Source of the DNA: Anaerolineae bacterium
GTDB taxonomy: Bacteria; Chloroflexota; Anaerolineae; Promineifilales; Promineifilaceae
Length of the DNA stretch: 64,000 bases
Direction of reading: 5' to 3'
NCBI GenBank assembly: GCA_019637635.1
Contig: JAHBVI010000014.1
Coordinates: 1 to 64,000 of the forward strand
Position 1 is the stretch's first letter. Every line of letters starts with the position of its first letter. The notes under the pieces were generated by a model. That model was not told the origin of the DNA and did no database searches. It saw only the letters and a list, made by a program, of their open reading frames with translations. The translations under genes and the position numbers were made by a program. Below, piece by piece: positions 44,627 through 53,584 of this stretch.

Positions 44627-46144
44627 ATGGCAAAACCAACAGGCTTTTTAGAATTCCCACGGGAGGTGGGAGCAGATCGGGAACCGCTGGAACGGCTACG
44701 CGACTGGCAATCCATCCACCTGCACCTGCCCGATGAACGGCTGCAAACGCAGGCGGCGCGCTGCATGGATTGTGGCATCCCCTTTTGCCACAAAGGGCGC
44801 ATCCTCAACCGCATGACCTCCGGCTGCCCTATCAACAATCTCATCCCCGAATGGAACGACCTGGTGTATCGCGGCCTGTGGCATGAGGCATATGACCGGC
44901 TGACGAAGACGAATAATTTCCCCGAATTCACCGGGCTGGTCTGTCCTGCCCCCTGTGAAGCCGCCTGTACATTGGGCATCTCTGAACCGGCCGTGACCAT
45001 CAAAAGCATCGAATACGCCATCATCGAAAAGGCGTATGAGGAAGGGTGGGTGACGCCCAACATGCCGCGCAAACGCACCGGCAAGAAGGTGGCCGTCATC
45101 GGTTCCGGCCCGGCGGGGCTGGCCTGCGCCGACCAGTTGAACCTGGTGGGGCACGAGGTAACGGTGTACGAGCGCGCCGACCGCATTGGCGGGCTGTTGA
45201 TGTATGGCATCCCCAACATGAAGCTGGAAAAGAGCCTGGTGCAGCGGCGCATTGATTTGATGGCCGCCGCCGGGATTCGGTTTGTGCCCAATACGGAAAT
45301 TGGCCGGGACATGCCCGCCGTCCACCTGCGCCACGAGTTTGACGCCATTGTCCTCTGCACCGGGGCCACCAAACCCCGCGATTTGCCCGTTCCGGGCCGC
45401 GAATTGCCGGGGATTCATTTTGCGATGGATTTTTTGGGGCCGAATACGAAGCAGTTATTAGAGATTGGAGATTGGAGATTGGAGATTGGGCAATCTCCAA
45501 TCTCCAATCTCCAATCTCCCTTCATCTCCGCCGAGGGCAAAGACGTCATCGTCATTGGCGGCGGGGACACGGGCACGGACTGTGTGGCCACGGCGCTGCG
45601 GCATAACTGCGCCAGCCTGACGCAGTTTGAGATTATGGAACGGCCGCCGGACGAACGATTGGCGGACAATCCCTGGCCGCAGTGGCCACGGGTGTTTAAG
45701 CAGGATTATGGGCAGGAAGAGGCGACGGCCGTGTACGGCCGTGATCCCCGCGAATTCAATATCCTCACCAAACGGTTCGTCGGCGATGAACAGGGAAATT
45801 TGCAAGCAGTAGAAACGGTCAATGTGCGCTGGGAAAGCAACGGCAATGGGCCGAAGCTGGTGGAAATACCGGGCACGGAACGCATCTGGCCGGCGCAGTT
45901 GGTGCTGCTGGCGATGGGTTTCCTGGGGCCGGAGGGGGGCGTGCTGGCGCAACTAAGTGTGGATGCGGATGAACGGAGCAATGCAAAGGCCGCCTACGGC
46001 ACGTTCCACACCAATGTGCCTGGCGTCTTTGCGGCCGGCGATGCCCGGCGCGGACAAAGCCTGGTGGTGTGGGCGATCAATGAAGGGCGCGGCGCAGCGC
46101 GGGAAGTAGATCGCTGGTTGATGGGGGAGACGGATCTGCCGTAG
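44627..46144 (+). CDS. gltD: Glutamate synthase small subunit with a repeat-encoded internal insertion
   Basis: About 505 residues. Cys clusters for 4Fe-4S lie in [15 protein letters not shown] and [18 protein letters not shown] motif [22 protein letters not shown] motif [19 protein letters not shown]. Passes electrons from NADPH to GltB. ATG 44627 ([12 protein letters not shown]) is the family-like start. Directly before the NADPH motif, codons from 45461 to 45519 are a complete ggagatt/aatctcc array, adding about 20 residues ([10 protein letters not shown] and [10 protein letters not shown]). The 3' end is duplicated at 46787-46907. Confidence 0.94.
   Translation: MAKPTGFLEFPREVGADREPLERLRDWQSIHLHLPDERLQTQAARCMDCGIPFCHKGRILNRMTSGCPINNLIPEWNDLVYRGLWHEAYDRLTKTNNFPEFTGLVCPAPCEAACTLGISEPAVTIKSIEYAIIEKAYEEGWVTPNMPRKRTGKKVAVIGSGPAGLACADQLNLVGHEVTVYERADRIGGLLMYGIPNMKLEKSLVQRRIDLMAAAGIRFVPNTEIGRDMPAVHLRHEFDAIVLCTGATKPRDLPVPGRELPGIHFAMDFLGPNTKQLLEIGDWRLEIGQSPISNLQSPFISAEGKDVIVIGGGDTGTDCVATALRHNCASLTQFEIMERPPDERLADNPWPQWPRVFKQDYGQEEATAVYGRDPREFNILTKRFVGDEQGNLQAVETVNVRWESNGNGPKLVEIPGTERIWPAQLVLLAMGFLGPEGGVLAQLSVDADERSNAKAAYGTFHTNVPGVFAAGDARRGQSLVVWAINEGRGAAREVDRWLMGETDLP
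45461..45519 (+). repeat. Intergenic-type ggagatt array inside the gltD coding region
   Basis: GAGATTGGAGATTGGAGATT and complement AATCTCCAATCTCCAATCTCC around ggcaat. Same units and architecture as arrays between genes here, but read in frame within gltD. Confidence 0.93.
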
Positions 46145-46156
46145 GGGAGCAACCTA

Positions 46157-46483
46157 TCACTCACCATACATCTCAGTAATGAGTTGACGTAAAAGGGTAA
46201 TGTCAGTGGGGGAGAGCTTGTCTAACTTTTTGATTAAGCGCAATTTGGAGAGGGTACGAATTTGGTCAACAGCAATTTCGGCAGGTTTGCCTTCACAGGT
46301 GGTTTGAATTCGGCTGCGCCATTCTGGATGCAATTGGGTGGTTAAGGGGCAGGCGACGACAGTTTCCAGATATTTATTCATGGCATCGTCGCTGACGATG
46401 ACAACAGGCCGGGTTTTCCTGATTTCAGAGCCAATAGTGGGGTCAAGGTTGGCTAAATAGATACTGTATCTCTTGACGATCAT
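46157..46483 (-). CDS. mazF: MazF/PemK-type toxin
   Basis: 108 residues. Family motifs: [29 protein letters not shown] and VACPLTTQ, and [14 protein letters not shown] in the C-terminal half. MazF toxins are sequence-specific mRNA endoribonucleases. Overlaps the antitoxin stop by 4 nt. The pair is more AT-rich than the neighbouring gltD and points toward it. Confidence 0.92.
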   Translation of the reverse strand: MIVKRYSIYLANLDPTIGSEIRKTRPVVIVSDDAMNKYLETVVACPLTTQLHPEWRSRIQTTCEGKPAEIAVDQIRTLSKLRLIKKLDKLSPTDITLLRQLITEMYGE

Positions 46484-46725
46484 AGATGCGTTTCCTCATC
46501 CGCATCCATATTTTGCCAATCTGTCCACTCATCTTGCTCCGCGTTAGCCATGGCTTTATAGGTATCTTCCCAGCTAAGTTTTTCGCTTTTAGCGGCAACT
46601 ATCAAAACCCCATTTTCCGTCTCTTCCAGTAGAACGGAGTTTCCCAACCCATATTTGGAGATAATCCTTTTCGGCAGGCGGATGCCTTGAGAATTACCAA
46701 TTTTTATTAGTTTTGCTTCTAACAT
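46480..46725 (-). CDS. mazE: MazE-type antitoxin
   Basis: About 81 residues from ATG 46725 (MLEAKLIKIGNSQGIRLPKRIISKYGLG), with a swapped-hairpin AbrB/MazE DNA-binding domain and an acidic C-terminal toxin-binding tail (WTDWQNMDADEE). Binds MazF and its own promoter. The longer open frame to 46779 adds an unusual MYNRNYSIYF lead that lacks a ribosome binding site. The promoter probably lies in the AT-rich 46726-46786. Confidence 0.9.
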   Translation of the reverse strand: MLEAKLIKIGNSQGIRLPKRIISKYGLGNSVLLEETENGVLIVAAKSEKLSWEDTYKAMANAEQDEWTDWQNMDADEETHL

Positions 46726-46786
46726 GATGCACCTGTCATTTGATTTTAGAAAGTATATACTGTAATTACGATTGTACAAGTCGCAA

Positions 46787-46907
46787 GCATCTTCGCAGCG
46801 GCGATGCCCGGCGCGGGCAGAGTCACGTGGTATGAGTGATCAATGAAGGGCGCGGCGCAGCGCGGGAAGTAGATCGCTGGTTGATGGGGGAGACGGATTT
46901 GCCGTGA
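46787..46907 (+). pseudogene. Duplicated 3' end of gltD
   Basis: 121 nt aligning with gltD 46023-46144 at about 89% by eye, with one 1-nt deletion. The last about 65 nt differ at one base before the stop, while the first 55 nt carry most of the changes. It retains the final codons (D-L-P) with TGA in place of TAG. Together the two copies bracket mazEF as a long direct repeat. Confidence 0.9.
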
Positions 46908-46962
46908 GGCGTGAAGCGTGATCCGATTACGGATTACGCATCACGGCTTACGGTTTACGGCC
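46908..46962. repeat. cgtgatccgattacgg mixed array
   Basis: GCGTGAAGCGTGATCCGATTACGG, then GCATCACGGCTTACGGTTTACGG. The flippase-like gene ends inside it (G-R-K-P-stop). Confidence 0.75.
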
Positions 46963-47931
46963 AACGGCCGTCACCGACACCCCCGTCCACCACAACCCCA
47001 CGATTGCCAGCAGGATAATCCAGAACATTTCAATGGCGTGCAGGAGGACGGCGTAGGCGGTGAGGATGTTGCGGTCGAAGCCGACGGCCGTGAGCGGAAT
47101 GATCAACGAGCCATGAAACAAACCCGGCTGGGTGGCGGCTGATGGCGGCGAGAGGGCCAGCGCGCCAATGGAAATGGGCAGCCGATCCGCCGCCGGAATC
47201 CGGTCGCCTAGCGCCAGGAGCACCACATAAAAAAACGCCCAGAAACAAAACCAACTCAAGAACGACCAGCCGATGGTTTGCGCGGTGTGGGACAGAGAGG
47301 AAACATATTGCAGATTGTCCAGCAGGTCATTGAGCCAATGATCTGCTTTTTCGGGGGTGACACGCGGCAGTTTGCGCAGCACGGCCGTGCCCCAGCGCAC
47401 GGTGCGTTCCCGGCGGCGCACCAGCCAGAAGATGAGGCTAAACATGATCGCCAGAAACAGGATGCCCCCGACCATAGCGCCGGGCGTGGGTTTGATGCCG
47501 CTGCCGAGGGTCACGGCCGTAGCCAATGCCAGCAGCCGCATCATCTGCTCAAACAACCGCTCCACCACAAAACTGGAAGTCGCTTCCGTGTAAGAGACGG
47601 TTTCGTCTTGCCCCATCACCACAATGCGCGCCGGTTCACCCACCCGCCCCGGCAGCAAGATATTACCGGCATGGCCGATGTTGCAGGCGTGAAAGGTGCG
47701 CCAGAAACCAGGTTTGTTTTGCAGCAAAAAACGCCAGCGGAAAGCAAAACAGGCCAGCCCGGCCAACAAAAACAGCGACGAGGCCAGCATATAAACCGGT
47801 CGGGCGCGGCGCAATTCCTGGTAAACGGCGGCTACATCCACAAACAGAATTAGCAGCACGGCCGTGGCCCCCAGAATCATAACCAACATCACCAGTTGCC
47901 AGAAATGCCGGTTGGTTTTGGACTCAATCAT
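46948..47931 (-). CDS. Lysylphosphatidylglycerol synthase-like / UPF0104 membrane protein
   Basis: 327 residues with about eight helices and the family pattern: an N-terminal LAGLACFAFRWRFLL segment, GHAGNILLPGRVGEPARIVVM (the conserved LPGR-GE loop), and VVERLFEQMMRL. These proteins resemble the flippase part of MprF and are implicated in moving lipids or glycosylated lipids; the substrate is unknown here. The C-terminal residues come from a repeat. No clear ribosome binding site. Confidence 0.8.
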   Translation of the reverse strand: MIESKTNRHFWQLVMLVMILGATAVLLILFVDVAAVYQELRRARPVYMLASSLFLLAGLACFAFRWRFLLQNKPGFWRTFHACNIGHAGNILLPGRVGEPARIVVMGQDETVSYTEATSSFVVERLFEQMMRLLALATAVTLGSGIKPTPGAMVGGILFLAIMFSLIFWLVRRRERTVRWGTAVLRKLPRVTPEKADHWLNDLLDNLQYVSSLSHTAQTIGWSFLSWFCFWAFFYVVLLALGDRIPAADRLPISIGALALSPPSAATQPGLFHGSLIIPLTAVGFDRNILTAYAVLLHAIEMFWIILLAIVGLWWTGVSVTAVGRKP

Positions 47932-48147
47932 CTGTACCCGTTGAATTACCCTGCCAAAATGCCTATAATGCCCGCATCAACTCGCACATTCATCCTCGTC
48001 TGTATCAGGTTGCTGCGTTGAACGGCCGTATTGTAAGGCAGTATCGGTAAGTGACAAAGCACCATACATGGCACTCCGTCTGGTATCCCCTTTTTTGTAT
48101 GCCGCCATTACCCCTGGTGTGGCTGGCGCTCTTTACGTGGAGGTCCA

Positions 48148-51100
48148 ATGAAACCCCTGATTACCCATCCCTTACATTTATTACTGGTTGTTTTCAGTAC
48201 CGTTGCCGTTGGCATCGGCTATTTCCTGTTCAACTGGCCGGAACAGGCTGCGTCTGGCGGGGTGGAAAACATTCCCTACAGTCAGACTATCCCCATCACA
48301 GACGGCCAATGCGCCGGTGATGAATATGGCAACGCCAACCGCCTCTTTTATAACTATGGCGCGGGCGGCCCGCAGGGCCTTATTCGGATGCAGCATGATG
48401 GCAGTCAGTTGTACGTCTGTGTGACCGGTATTGCCGGGAGCTACAATGAACGCTTCTTCCGGGTGTACATTGACAGCGATAATGGCAAGGAGCAGTACGC
48501 CGAGCGCGACGATTATGCCTTTCAAGCCGACGTGCTGACCGGGGACAACAGCAGTTATGCCGGTACCGGCGTGCCCGATGGCTACGTGCCTGTCCCCTTT
48601 GTCGGCTGGCTGGCGGATACAAACATTGTCCAGGGTCAGCAGGAGTCGGCGGAGTTTAGCATTCCGGTGGAGATGTTGACGCGCCATTGTGGGCAGCGTT
48701 TTGGCATTGCCGTGTACCACCACTGGCTCAACGGTGTGGGCGACGATTATGGCTGGCCTTCCAATACGTATTTTGACCAGCCGCACACCTGGGCGGAAGC
48801 GCAACTAGAAACTCCCGGCTGCGCCACGCCCACACCCACGCGCACGCCGCTGCCCACCTGGACGCCCATTCCCACCAATACACCCACGCCTGGGCCAACG
48901 GCGACGGCAATATCTCCCATTTACGCCGTACCTTATTTTCCCGTCCAACCCCTGCCCATTATTCCCCCGGCCATACCATTTGATCTTTCCATACACGGCA
49001 TTGAACTCACCCAGGGTATCCAATGTTTTGATACCAGCAAAGGGTTGGCCGGCTGCCCGGATAACTCCCTGCGGATGGTGACGCGCAAGAACAGCACCGC
49101 CCGCATTTATCTCAAGATCAGCGGCCTCAGCAGCATGAACAACGTGCCGGTGCGCCTCTACATCCGCGCCAACAACGTCTGGTATACCGCCAACGTCACC
49201 GGCAAAGCGACCACGGCCGTAGACCAATCCAAAACAGACAGCGCCAACGTCTTTTTCATCCCCAACTTCTCCAATGACGTGGTTATTGATTTTTATGCCA
49301 TCGTAGACCCGAATAACACCATCCCTGAACTGAATGAAACAAACAACCGCTTCCCGGCAGCCGGTTATATCACCCGCACGTTTGAACGGGGCCGCTCGCT
49401 GGATATTGTCGGCCAGCGGCTGCGTTACCACCCCTCCGGCTACGGCGGGACGCAATACGCCGGGGGTTGGGCCGTCAACGGCGGCGCGGCCGACTGGTTC
49501 GAGCAGATGTTACCCATCCGCAATAATGGCATTAAGTACAAGATCAAAAGCGGTTATCTCAACTGGACAACCACGCTTTCTACCGGCGATGGGCAGCACG
49601 CCCTGATCCAAAATTTGAATGCCCGCTGGATTATGGAGAATGCCTTTGCCTGGTTGTTTGGCAGCGGCGCCTTCACCGGCGCTGATCATGTGTACGGTTG
49701 GGCGCCCAACGATGGTTACAGCGGTGGCCACGCCGACATGCCCGTTTATCCCCATGCCGGTGGCCTGGGGGTAGTGGGCATTGGCACCGACAGCCCCGGC
49801 ACCAGCACCGACAGCCCCGGCGGCGGCGCCCTCATCTTCGGCCATGAACTGGTGCATGATTACGACGTGAAACACACCAACGTGCCCGGCGACTGCGGCT
49901 CGAATGACAGCACCTCACCCTTCCCCTATGCCAACGCCAGCATTCAGGAGTTTGGCTTCAACACCATCACCGGCAAAATCTACAATCCGTCCAATACCCA
50001 TGATCTGATGAGCTACTGCCCGGCGGGTGGCTCACGGGAAGGGTGGATTTCGCCCTATACCTGGAACTATATGTTTGGCGAATTGACGCTGCTGGCGCAG
50101 CGCAAAGCAGGGGAGATAGACACTAACGTCAAGGTCTGGCGCACCACCCAAAGCCTGGAGTCCCTGGTGGTGAACGCCACCGTTTACAATCCGGCCTCCC
50201 CCGATTACAACCCCAACCAGCCCGGCGAATTGGGTGAACTGTATCGCATTACCGGCGGTATCTCCTATCTGCTGCCCGCCGGGGAATATCGGATAGAATT
50301 GCGTGATGCGGCCGGCAATGCCCTGCATAGCGAAAGTTTCTATGTTGATTTTGAAAGTGAATATGATCCCCATGCGGCCAGCTATCATCCCGGCCCCACC
50401 AATCCACAAGATGGCGACCCACCCTTCCCGCCGGAACCGGCGCCGCGTGCGGATGTCTCGTTTGTGATGCCCTGGGTGGCGGGCACAACACAGGTAGTAT
50501 TGCTGCATAACACAACGGTATTGGATTCACAGGCTGTCAGCAATAACGCCCCCACCGTTACCATCACCAGCCCATTGGCGCAGACCACCTGGCCAGCAGG
50601 CAGCACACAGACCATTAACTGGACATTTAGCGACGCCGACGGCGATACGGCCACTTTTTCTGTCTTTTATAGCCATGATGGCGGCGTCAATTGGGATTTA
50701 TTGGCGGCGGAACTGGTAGCGACCTCGTTTGACGTGTTGGTGGATAGTCTGGCGGGGACGAGCGACGGCCGTTTCCGCGTAGTAGCGACTGATGGCGTCA
50801 ACATTGGCTACGACGAAACCGACCACGCCATCACCATCCCCAACAAGGTGCCGCTGGTCTACATCATGGAACCCCTGCCCAACCAGATTTTCCGGCCTGG
50901 CGCGCTGGTTGTCTTCCAGGGTGGGGCCACCGACCTGGAAGATGGAGATTTAAGCGAAGGATCGCTGGAATGGTCAAGCGACGTTCAGGGTGAACTGGGT
51001 ATTGGCACGACCCTGCCCATTACCGCGCTGCTGCCCGGCCCCCACCTCGTCACCCTCACCGCCCGCGACAGCTACGGCGTCACCGGTACTGCCACCGTTA

Positions 51101-51150
51101 ACATTTTCATTGGCTACGGCGTTTACCTGCCGGCGATATTGAAGCCATAG
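48148..51150 (+). CDS. Large exported metzincin-like zinc protease with Ig-like C-terminus
   Basis: 1000 residues. An N-terminal signal/anchor (9-28); a beta domain about 50-220; a Thr-Pro linker (227-253); a CARDB-like domain (about 280-405, IVDPNNTIPELNETNN); and a protease region with HELVHDYDVKH (566-576) and Met-turn NTHDLMSYC (Met621). The metzincin Gly of HExxHxxGxxH is Asp here. Two C-terminal Ig/Reg-prop-like domains (about 785-990) and a final YGVYLPAILKP tail follow. GGAGG precedes the ATG. Probably a surface or secreted protease. Confidence 0.75.
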   Translation: MKPLITHPLHLLLVVFSTVAVGIGYFLFNWPEQAASGGVENIPYSQTIPITDGQCAGDEYGNANRLFYNYGAGGPQGLIRMQHDGSQLYVCVTGIAGSYNERFFRVYIDSDNGKEQYAERDDYAFQADVLTGDNSSYAGTGVPDGYVPVPFVGWLADTNIVQGQQESAEFSIPVEMLTRHCGQRFGIAVYHHWLNGVGDDYGWPSNTYFDQPHTWAEAQLETPGCATPTPTRTPLPTWTPIPTNTPTPGPTATAISPIYAVPYFPVQPLPIIPPAIPFDLSIHGIELTQGIQCFDTSKGLAGCPDNSLRMVTRKNSTARIYLKISGLSSMNNVPVRLYIRANNVWYTANVTGKATTAVDQSKTDSANVFFIPNFSNDVVIDFYAIVDPNNTIPELNETNNRFPAAGYITRTFERGRSLDIVGQRLRYHPSGYGGTQYAGGWAVNGGAADWFEQMLPIRNNGIKYKIKSGYLNWTTTLSTGDGQHALIQNLNARWIMENAFAWLFGSGAFTGADHVYGWAPNDGYSGGHADMPVYPHAGGLGVVGIGTDSPGTSTDSPGGGALIFGHELVHDYDVKHTNVPGDCGSNDSTSPFPYANASIQEFGFNTITGKIYNPSNTHDLMSYCPAGGSREGWISPYTWNYMFGELTLLAQRKAGEIDTNVKVWRTTQSLESLVVNATVYNPASPDYNPNQPGELGELYRITGGISYLLPAGEYRIELRDAAGNALHSESFYVDFESEYDPHAASYHPGPTNPQDGDPPFPPEPAPRADVSFVMPWVAGTTQVVLLHNTTVLDSQAVSNNAPTVTITSPLAQTTWPAGSTQTINWTFSDADGDTATFSVFYSHDGGVNWDLLAAELVATSFDVLVDSLAGTSDGRFRVVATDGVNIGYDETDHAITIPNKVPLVYIMEPLPNQIFRPGALVVFQGGATDLEDGDLSEGSLEWSSDVQGELGIGTTLPITALLPGPHLVTLTARDSYGVTGTATVNIFIGYGVYLPAILKP

Positions 51151-51220
51151 AGATTAGAGATTGGAGATTGGGAGATTAGTAATCTCTCAATCTCCCAGTC
51201 TCCCAATCTCCCAATCTCCT
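51149..51220. repeat. gagattggagatt / aatctcccaatctcc inverted array
   Basis: AGAGATTAGAGATTGGAGATTG arm and CTCAATCTCCCAGTCTCCC arm, between the convergent protease gene and asnS. Confidence 0.88.
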
Positions 51221-51222
51221 CT

Positions 51223-52557
51223 TTAGGGATTCATCCGGTTCAAGGTGCGCGGGAAGGGGCTGGTCTGGCGGATGTGCTCAATGCCACAAATCCAGGCTAC
51301 CGTGCGCTCCAACCCCAGGCCAAACCCGCTGTGGGGCACGCTGCCGTATTTGCGCAAATCCACATACCAGCGGTAATGCTCTAATGGCAGTTCGTGCCGT
51401 TCAATGGCCGCCACCAGCAGTTCCGGGCTGCTCATGCGCTCGCTGCCGCCGATGATTTCGCCGTACCCTTCCGGGGCCAGCAGGTCTACGCTCTTGCACA
51501 CCTCCGGCCGGCCGGGCCACGGCTCCATGTAAAACGCCTTCACCTGCGTGGGGTAGCCATACACAAACACGGGCCGGTCAAACTGTTTGGTCAGTTCTGT
51601 CTCATGCGGCGAGCCAAAATCGTCTCCCCACTCAATTTGCAGCAGTTCTTTTAATTCCGGGTCGTCGGTGGCGTCGCGGATGGCGTGGATGCGGGCACTC
51701 GCTTCGTCGTAGCTGATGCGCGGGAAGGGCGCCCTGATGTTGGCCAGGGCGGTGGTGTCCCGTTCCAGCAGTTCCAGTTCCGGGGCGCGTTTGGCCAGGG
51801 TGGTTTGCACAATGTATTCCACGAAGCGTTCTTCAAAGGCCATCAAATCATCCAGGTCACAGAAGGCGATCTCCGGCTCCACCATCCAGAATTCGGCCAG
51901 GTGGCGGCGGGTTTTGGACTTTTCGGCGCGGAAGGTGGGGCCAAAACAGTAGACCCGGCCAAAGGCGCCAATGTTGGCTTCATTGTAAAGCTGCCCCGTT
52001 TGCGCCAGATACGCCTGTTCTTCGAAGTAGTCCACTTCAAACAGGGTGCTGGTGCCTTCGGCGGCGGAGGGGGTGATGATGGGGGTGTCTATGTTGAGGA
52101 AGCCTTCGTTATCCAGGAAGTCAATGATGGCCCGTTTGATGGTGGTGCGGATGCGCATGATCGCCCATTGCTGGCTGGAACGCAGCCACAGGTGGCGGTT
52201 GTCCATTAAAAATTCCACGCCATGCTCTTTGGGGGTGATAGGGTAGTCGTGCGTTTCTTGCAAGACGGTGACTTGCTCGATGCCGATCTCGTACCCTTTG
52301 GGCACGCCGGGGGCGCGTTCGTTTTCGCGCACCAGGCCGGTGACGATGAGGGAGCTTTCCTGCCCCAGTTGTTTGAGCTTCTCAAAAAGCTCGTCGCCGA
52401 CTTCGGGGCGGAAGGCGACGCCCTGGGTCATGCCGCTGCCGTCGCGCAGCCGCAGGAAGATGAGCTTGCCTTTGTGGGTGCTGTTGTAGAGCCAGCCTTG
52501 AATGGTGACTTGCTGCCCAACGTGTTGGGCGATGTTTTCAATGCGCATGATCGCCAT
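51223..52557 (-). CDS. asnS: Asparaginyl-tRNA synthetase
   Basis: 444 residues, class IIb. N-terminal OB fold ([24 protein letters not shown]), motif 2 region [25 protein letters not shown], and motif 3 [15 protein letters not shown]. The GGSERMSS segment and lack of the aspartyl insertions favour AsnRS over AspRS. AAAGGAG stands before ATG 52557. Sits alone between repeat arrays. Confidence 0.95.
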   Translation of the reverse strand: MAIMRIENIAQHVGQQVTIQGWLYNSTHKGKLIFLRLRDGSGMTQGVAFRPEVGDELFEKLKQLGQESSLIVTGLVRENERAPGVPKGYEIGIEQVTVLQETHDYPITPKEHGVEFLMDNRHLWLRSSQQWAIMRIRTTIKRAIIDFLDNEGFLNIDTPIITPSAAEGTSTLFEVDYFEEQAYLAQTGQLYNEANIGAFGRVYCFGPTFRAEKSKTRRHLAEFWMVEPEIAFCDLDDLMAFEERFVEYIVQTTLAKRAPELELLERDTTALANIRAPFPRISYDEASARIHAIRDATDDPELKELLQIEWGDDFGSPHETELTKQFDRPVFVYGYPTQVKAFYMEPWPGRPEVCKSVDLLAPEGYGEIIGGSERMSSPELLVAAIERHELPLEHYRWYVDLRKYGSVPHSGFGLGLERTVAWICGIEHIRQTSPFPRTLNRMNP

Positions 52558-52570
52558 AAAGTTACTCCTT

Positions 52571-52606
52571 TGAGAATTATGAATTATGAAGGATGAATTA
52601 TGAAGG
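52571..52606. repeat. gaattatga direct units
   Basis: GAATTATGAATTATGAAGG and GAATTATGAAGG upstream of asnS; same unit as 15671-15698. Confidence 0.7.
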
Positions 52607-52765
52607 TTTGGTTGCTATTCAAATTGTCTCCTTCACAAAGCTGGCGGATTTTACCACAGGGGCGGGGGATGGGGCACGGCCGTATTGCCCGTGATTGGGT
52701 GAGCAGGTGTGGGGTGAATTATATGGACATCGCCGCGTGACGGCCGTTGCCCAAATGAACCTGTT

Positions 52766-53164
52766 TTAGAAAATCTCCGTTAGCGGATACAAACTTAACC
52801 CTGGCGCTCCCGCAAAGTCCTTCTGATTCAAGGTAATGAGTGTGAGATTGTGCTGCACGGCCGTTGCCGCAATGATCGCATCGGGAATGCTCAACATTTG
52901 ATCCTGGCTGCGCCTTTGACGCACCAATTCGCCTGATCGATCCGCAATGGCAGCATCCAGATTGTAAGTCAAAAACCGGGACAAAAGTTTTTGTGTTGTA
53001 TATTGCTCATCTTCGTGCATCCCGGCAAAAACTTCCAGGCGTGTCACGACGGAAATGCACAGTCTTTCCGTGCGCGCCAGATGACGCAATAGGCTCACCG
53101 TGCGCCTGTTTCCGCGCAAATGGCGCAGTACCATTCCTGTATCCAGTAAATACTTACCCACCAT
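52766..53164 (-). CDS. vapC: VapC-type PIN domain toxin
   Basis: About 132 residues. PIN acidic residues are visible in YLLDTGMVL, SVVTRLEVFAGM and SIPDAIIAATAV, then TLNQKDFAGAPGL. Such toxins are Mg-dependent RNases that cut tRNA or rRNA. The start was placed at ATG 53164 (MVGKYLLDTG), overlapping the antitoxin by 11 nt; a longer frame to 53206 would add 14 residues that do not fit the family. Confidence 0.9.
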   Translation of the reverse strand: MVGKYLLDTGMVLRHLRGNRRTVSLLRHLARTERLCISVVTRLEVFAGMHEDEQYTTQKLLSRFLTYNLDAAIADRSGELVRQRRSQDQMLSIPDAIIAATAVQHNLTLITLNQKDFAGAPGLSLYPLTEIF

Positions 53165-53435
53165 TACCTCCCACCCAGGTGTGACGTAAATCGCGCAGCC
53201 AGGCATCTATATCCGTTTCGCTCATCATGTCCGGATGATTTCCATCGGTCCACGCCCCTGCTGCTTCTTCCAGGGCGGCCTCCTGCTCGGCGAGCGCCAA
53301 TTGTGTCTCTATGGCCGCCGCAATAAAACTACTGCGCTGACGTGAGGGGATACGGGCATCAAGCTGGGCTAACAGTTCTTCGGGTAGGGTCACGGTCACT
53401 TTGCGTTGGATGGCTACAGATGATTGTTTAGACAT
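53154..53435 (-). CDS. vapB: Ribbon-helix-helix antitoxin
   Basis: 93 residues. N-terminal RHH (VAIQRKVTVTLPEELLAQLDARIPSRQRSSFIAAAIE), then an acidic tail (GNHPDMMSETDIDAWLRDLRHTW) that would wrap VapC. Overlaps vapC by 11 nt. The RHH likely binds its own promoter upstream of 53435. Confidence 0.88.
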   Translation of the reverse strand: MSKQSSVAIQRKVTVTLPEELLAQLDARIPSRQRSSFIAAAIETQLALAEQEAALEEAAGAWTDGNHPDMMSETDIDAWLRDLRHTWVGGNGG

Positions 53436-53584
53436 CTTGTTTTACCTCCATGTGGATGGCTTAACCATATCACATAAAGAAGATCGCTGTCAACTTGCCA
53501 CTTCGCCACCCGATGCCCTGACACGGCCGTACCACCTCACTCACCCACCTGCTTATTCTCCGCCATCGCGTATAATTCCCGCCC

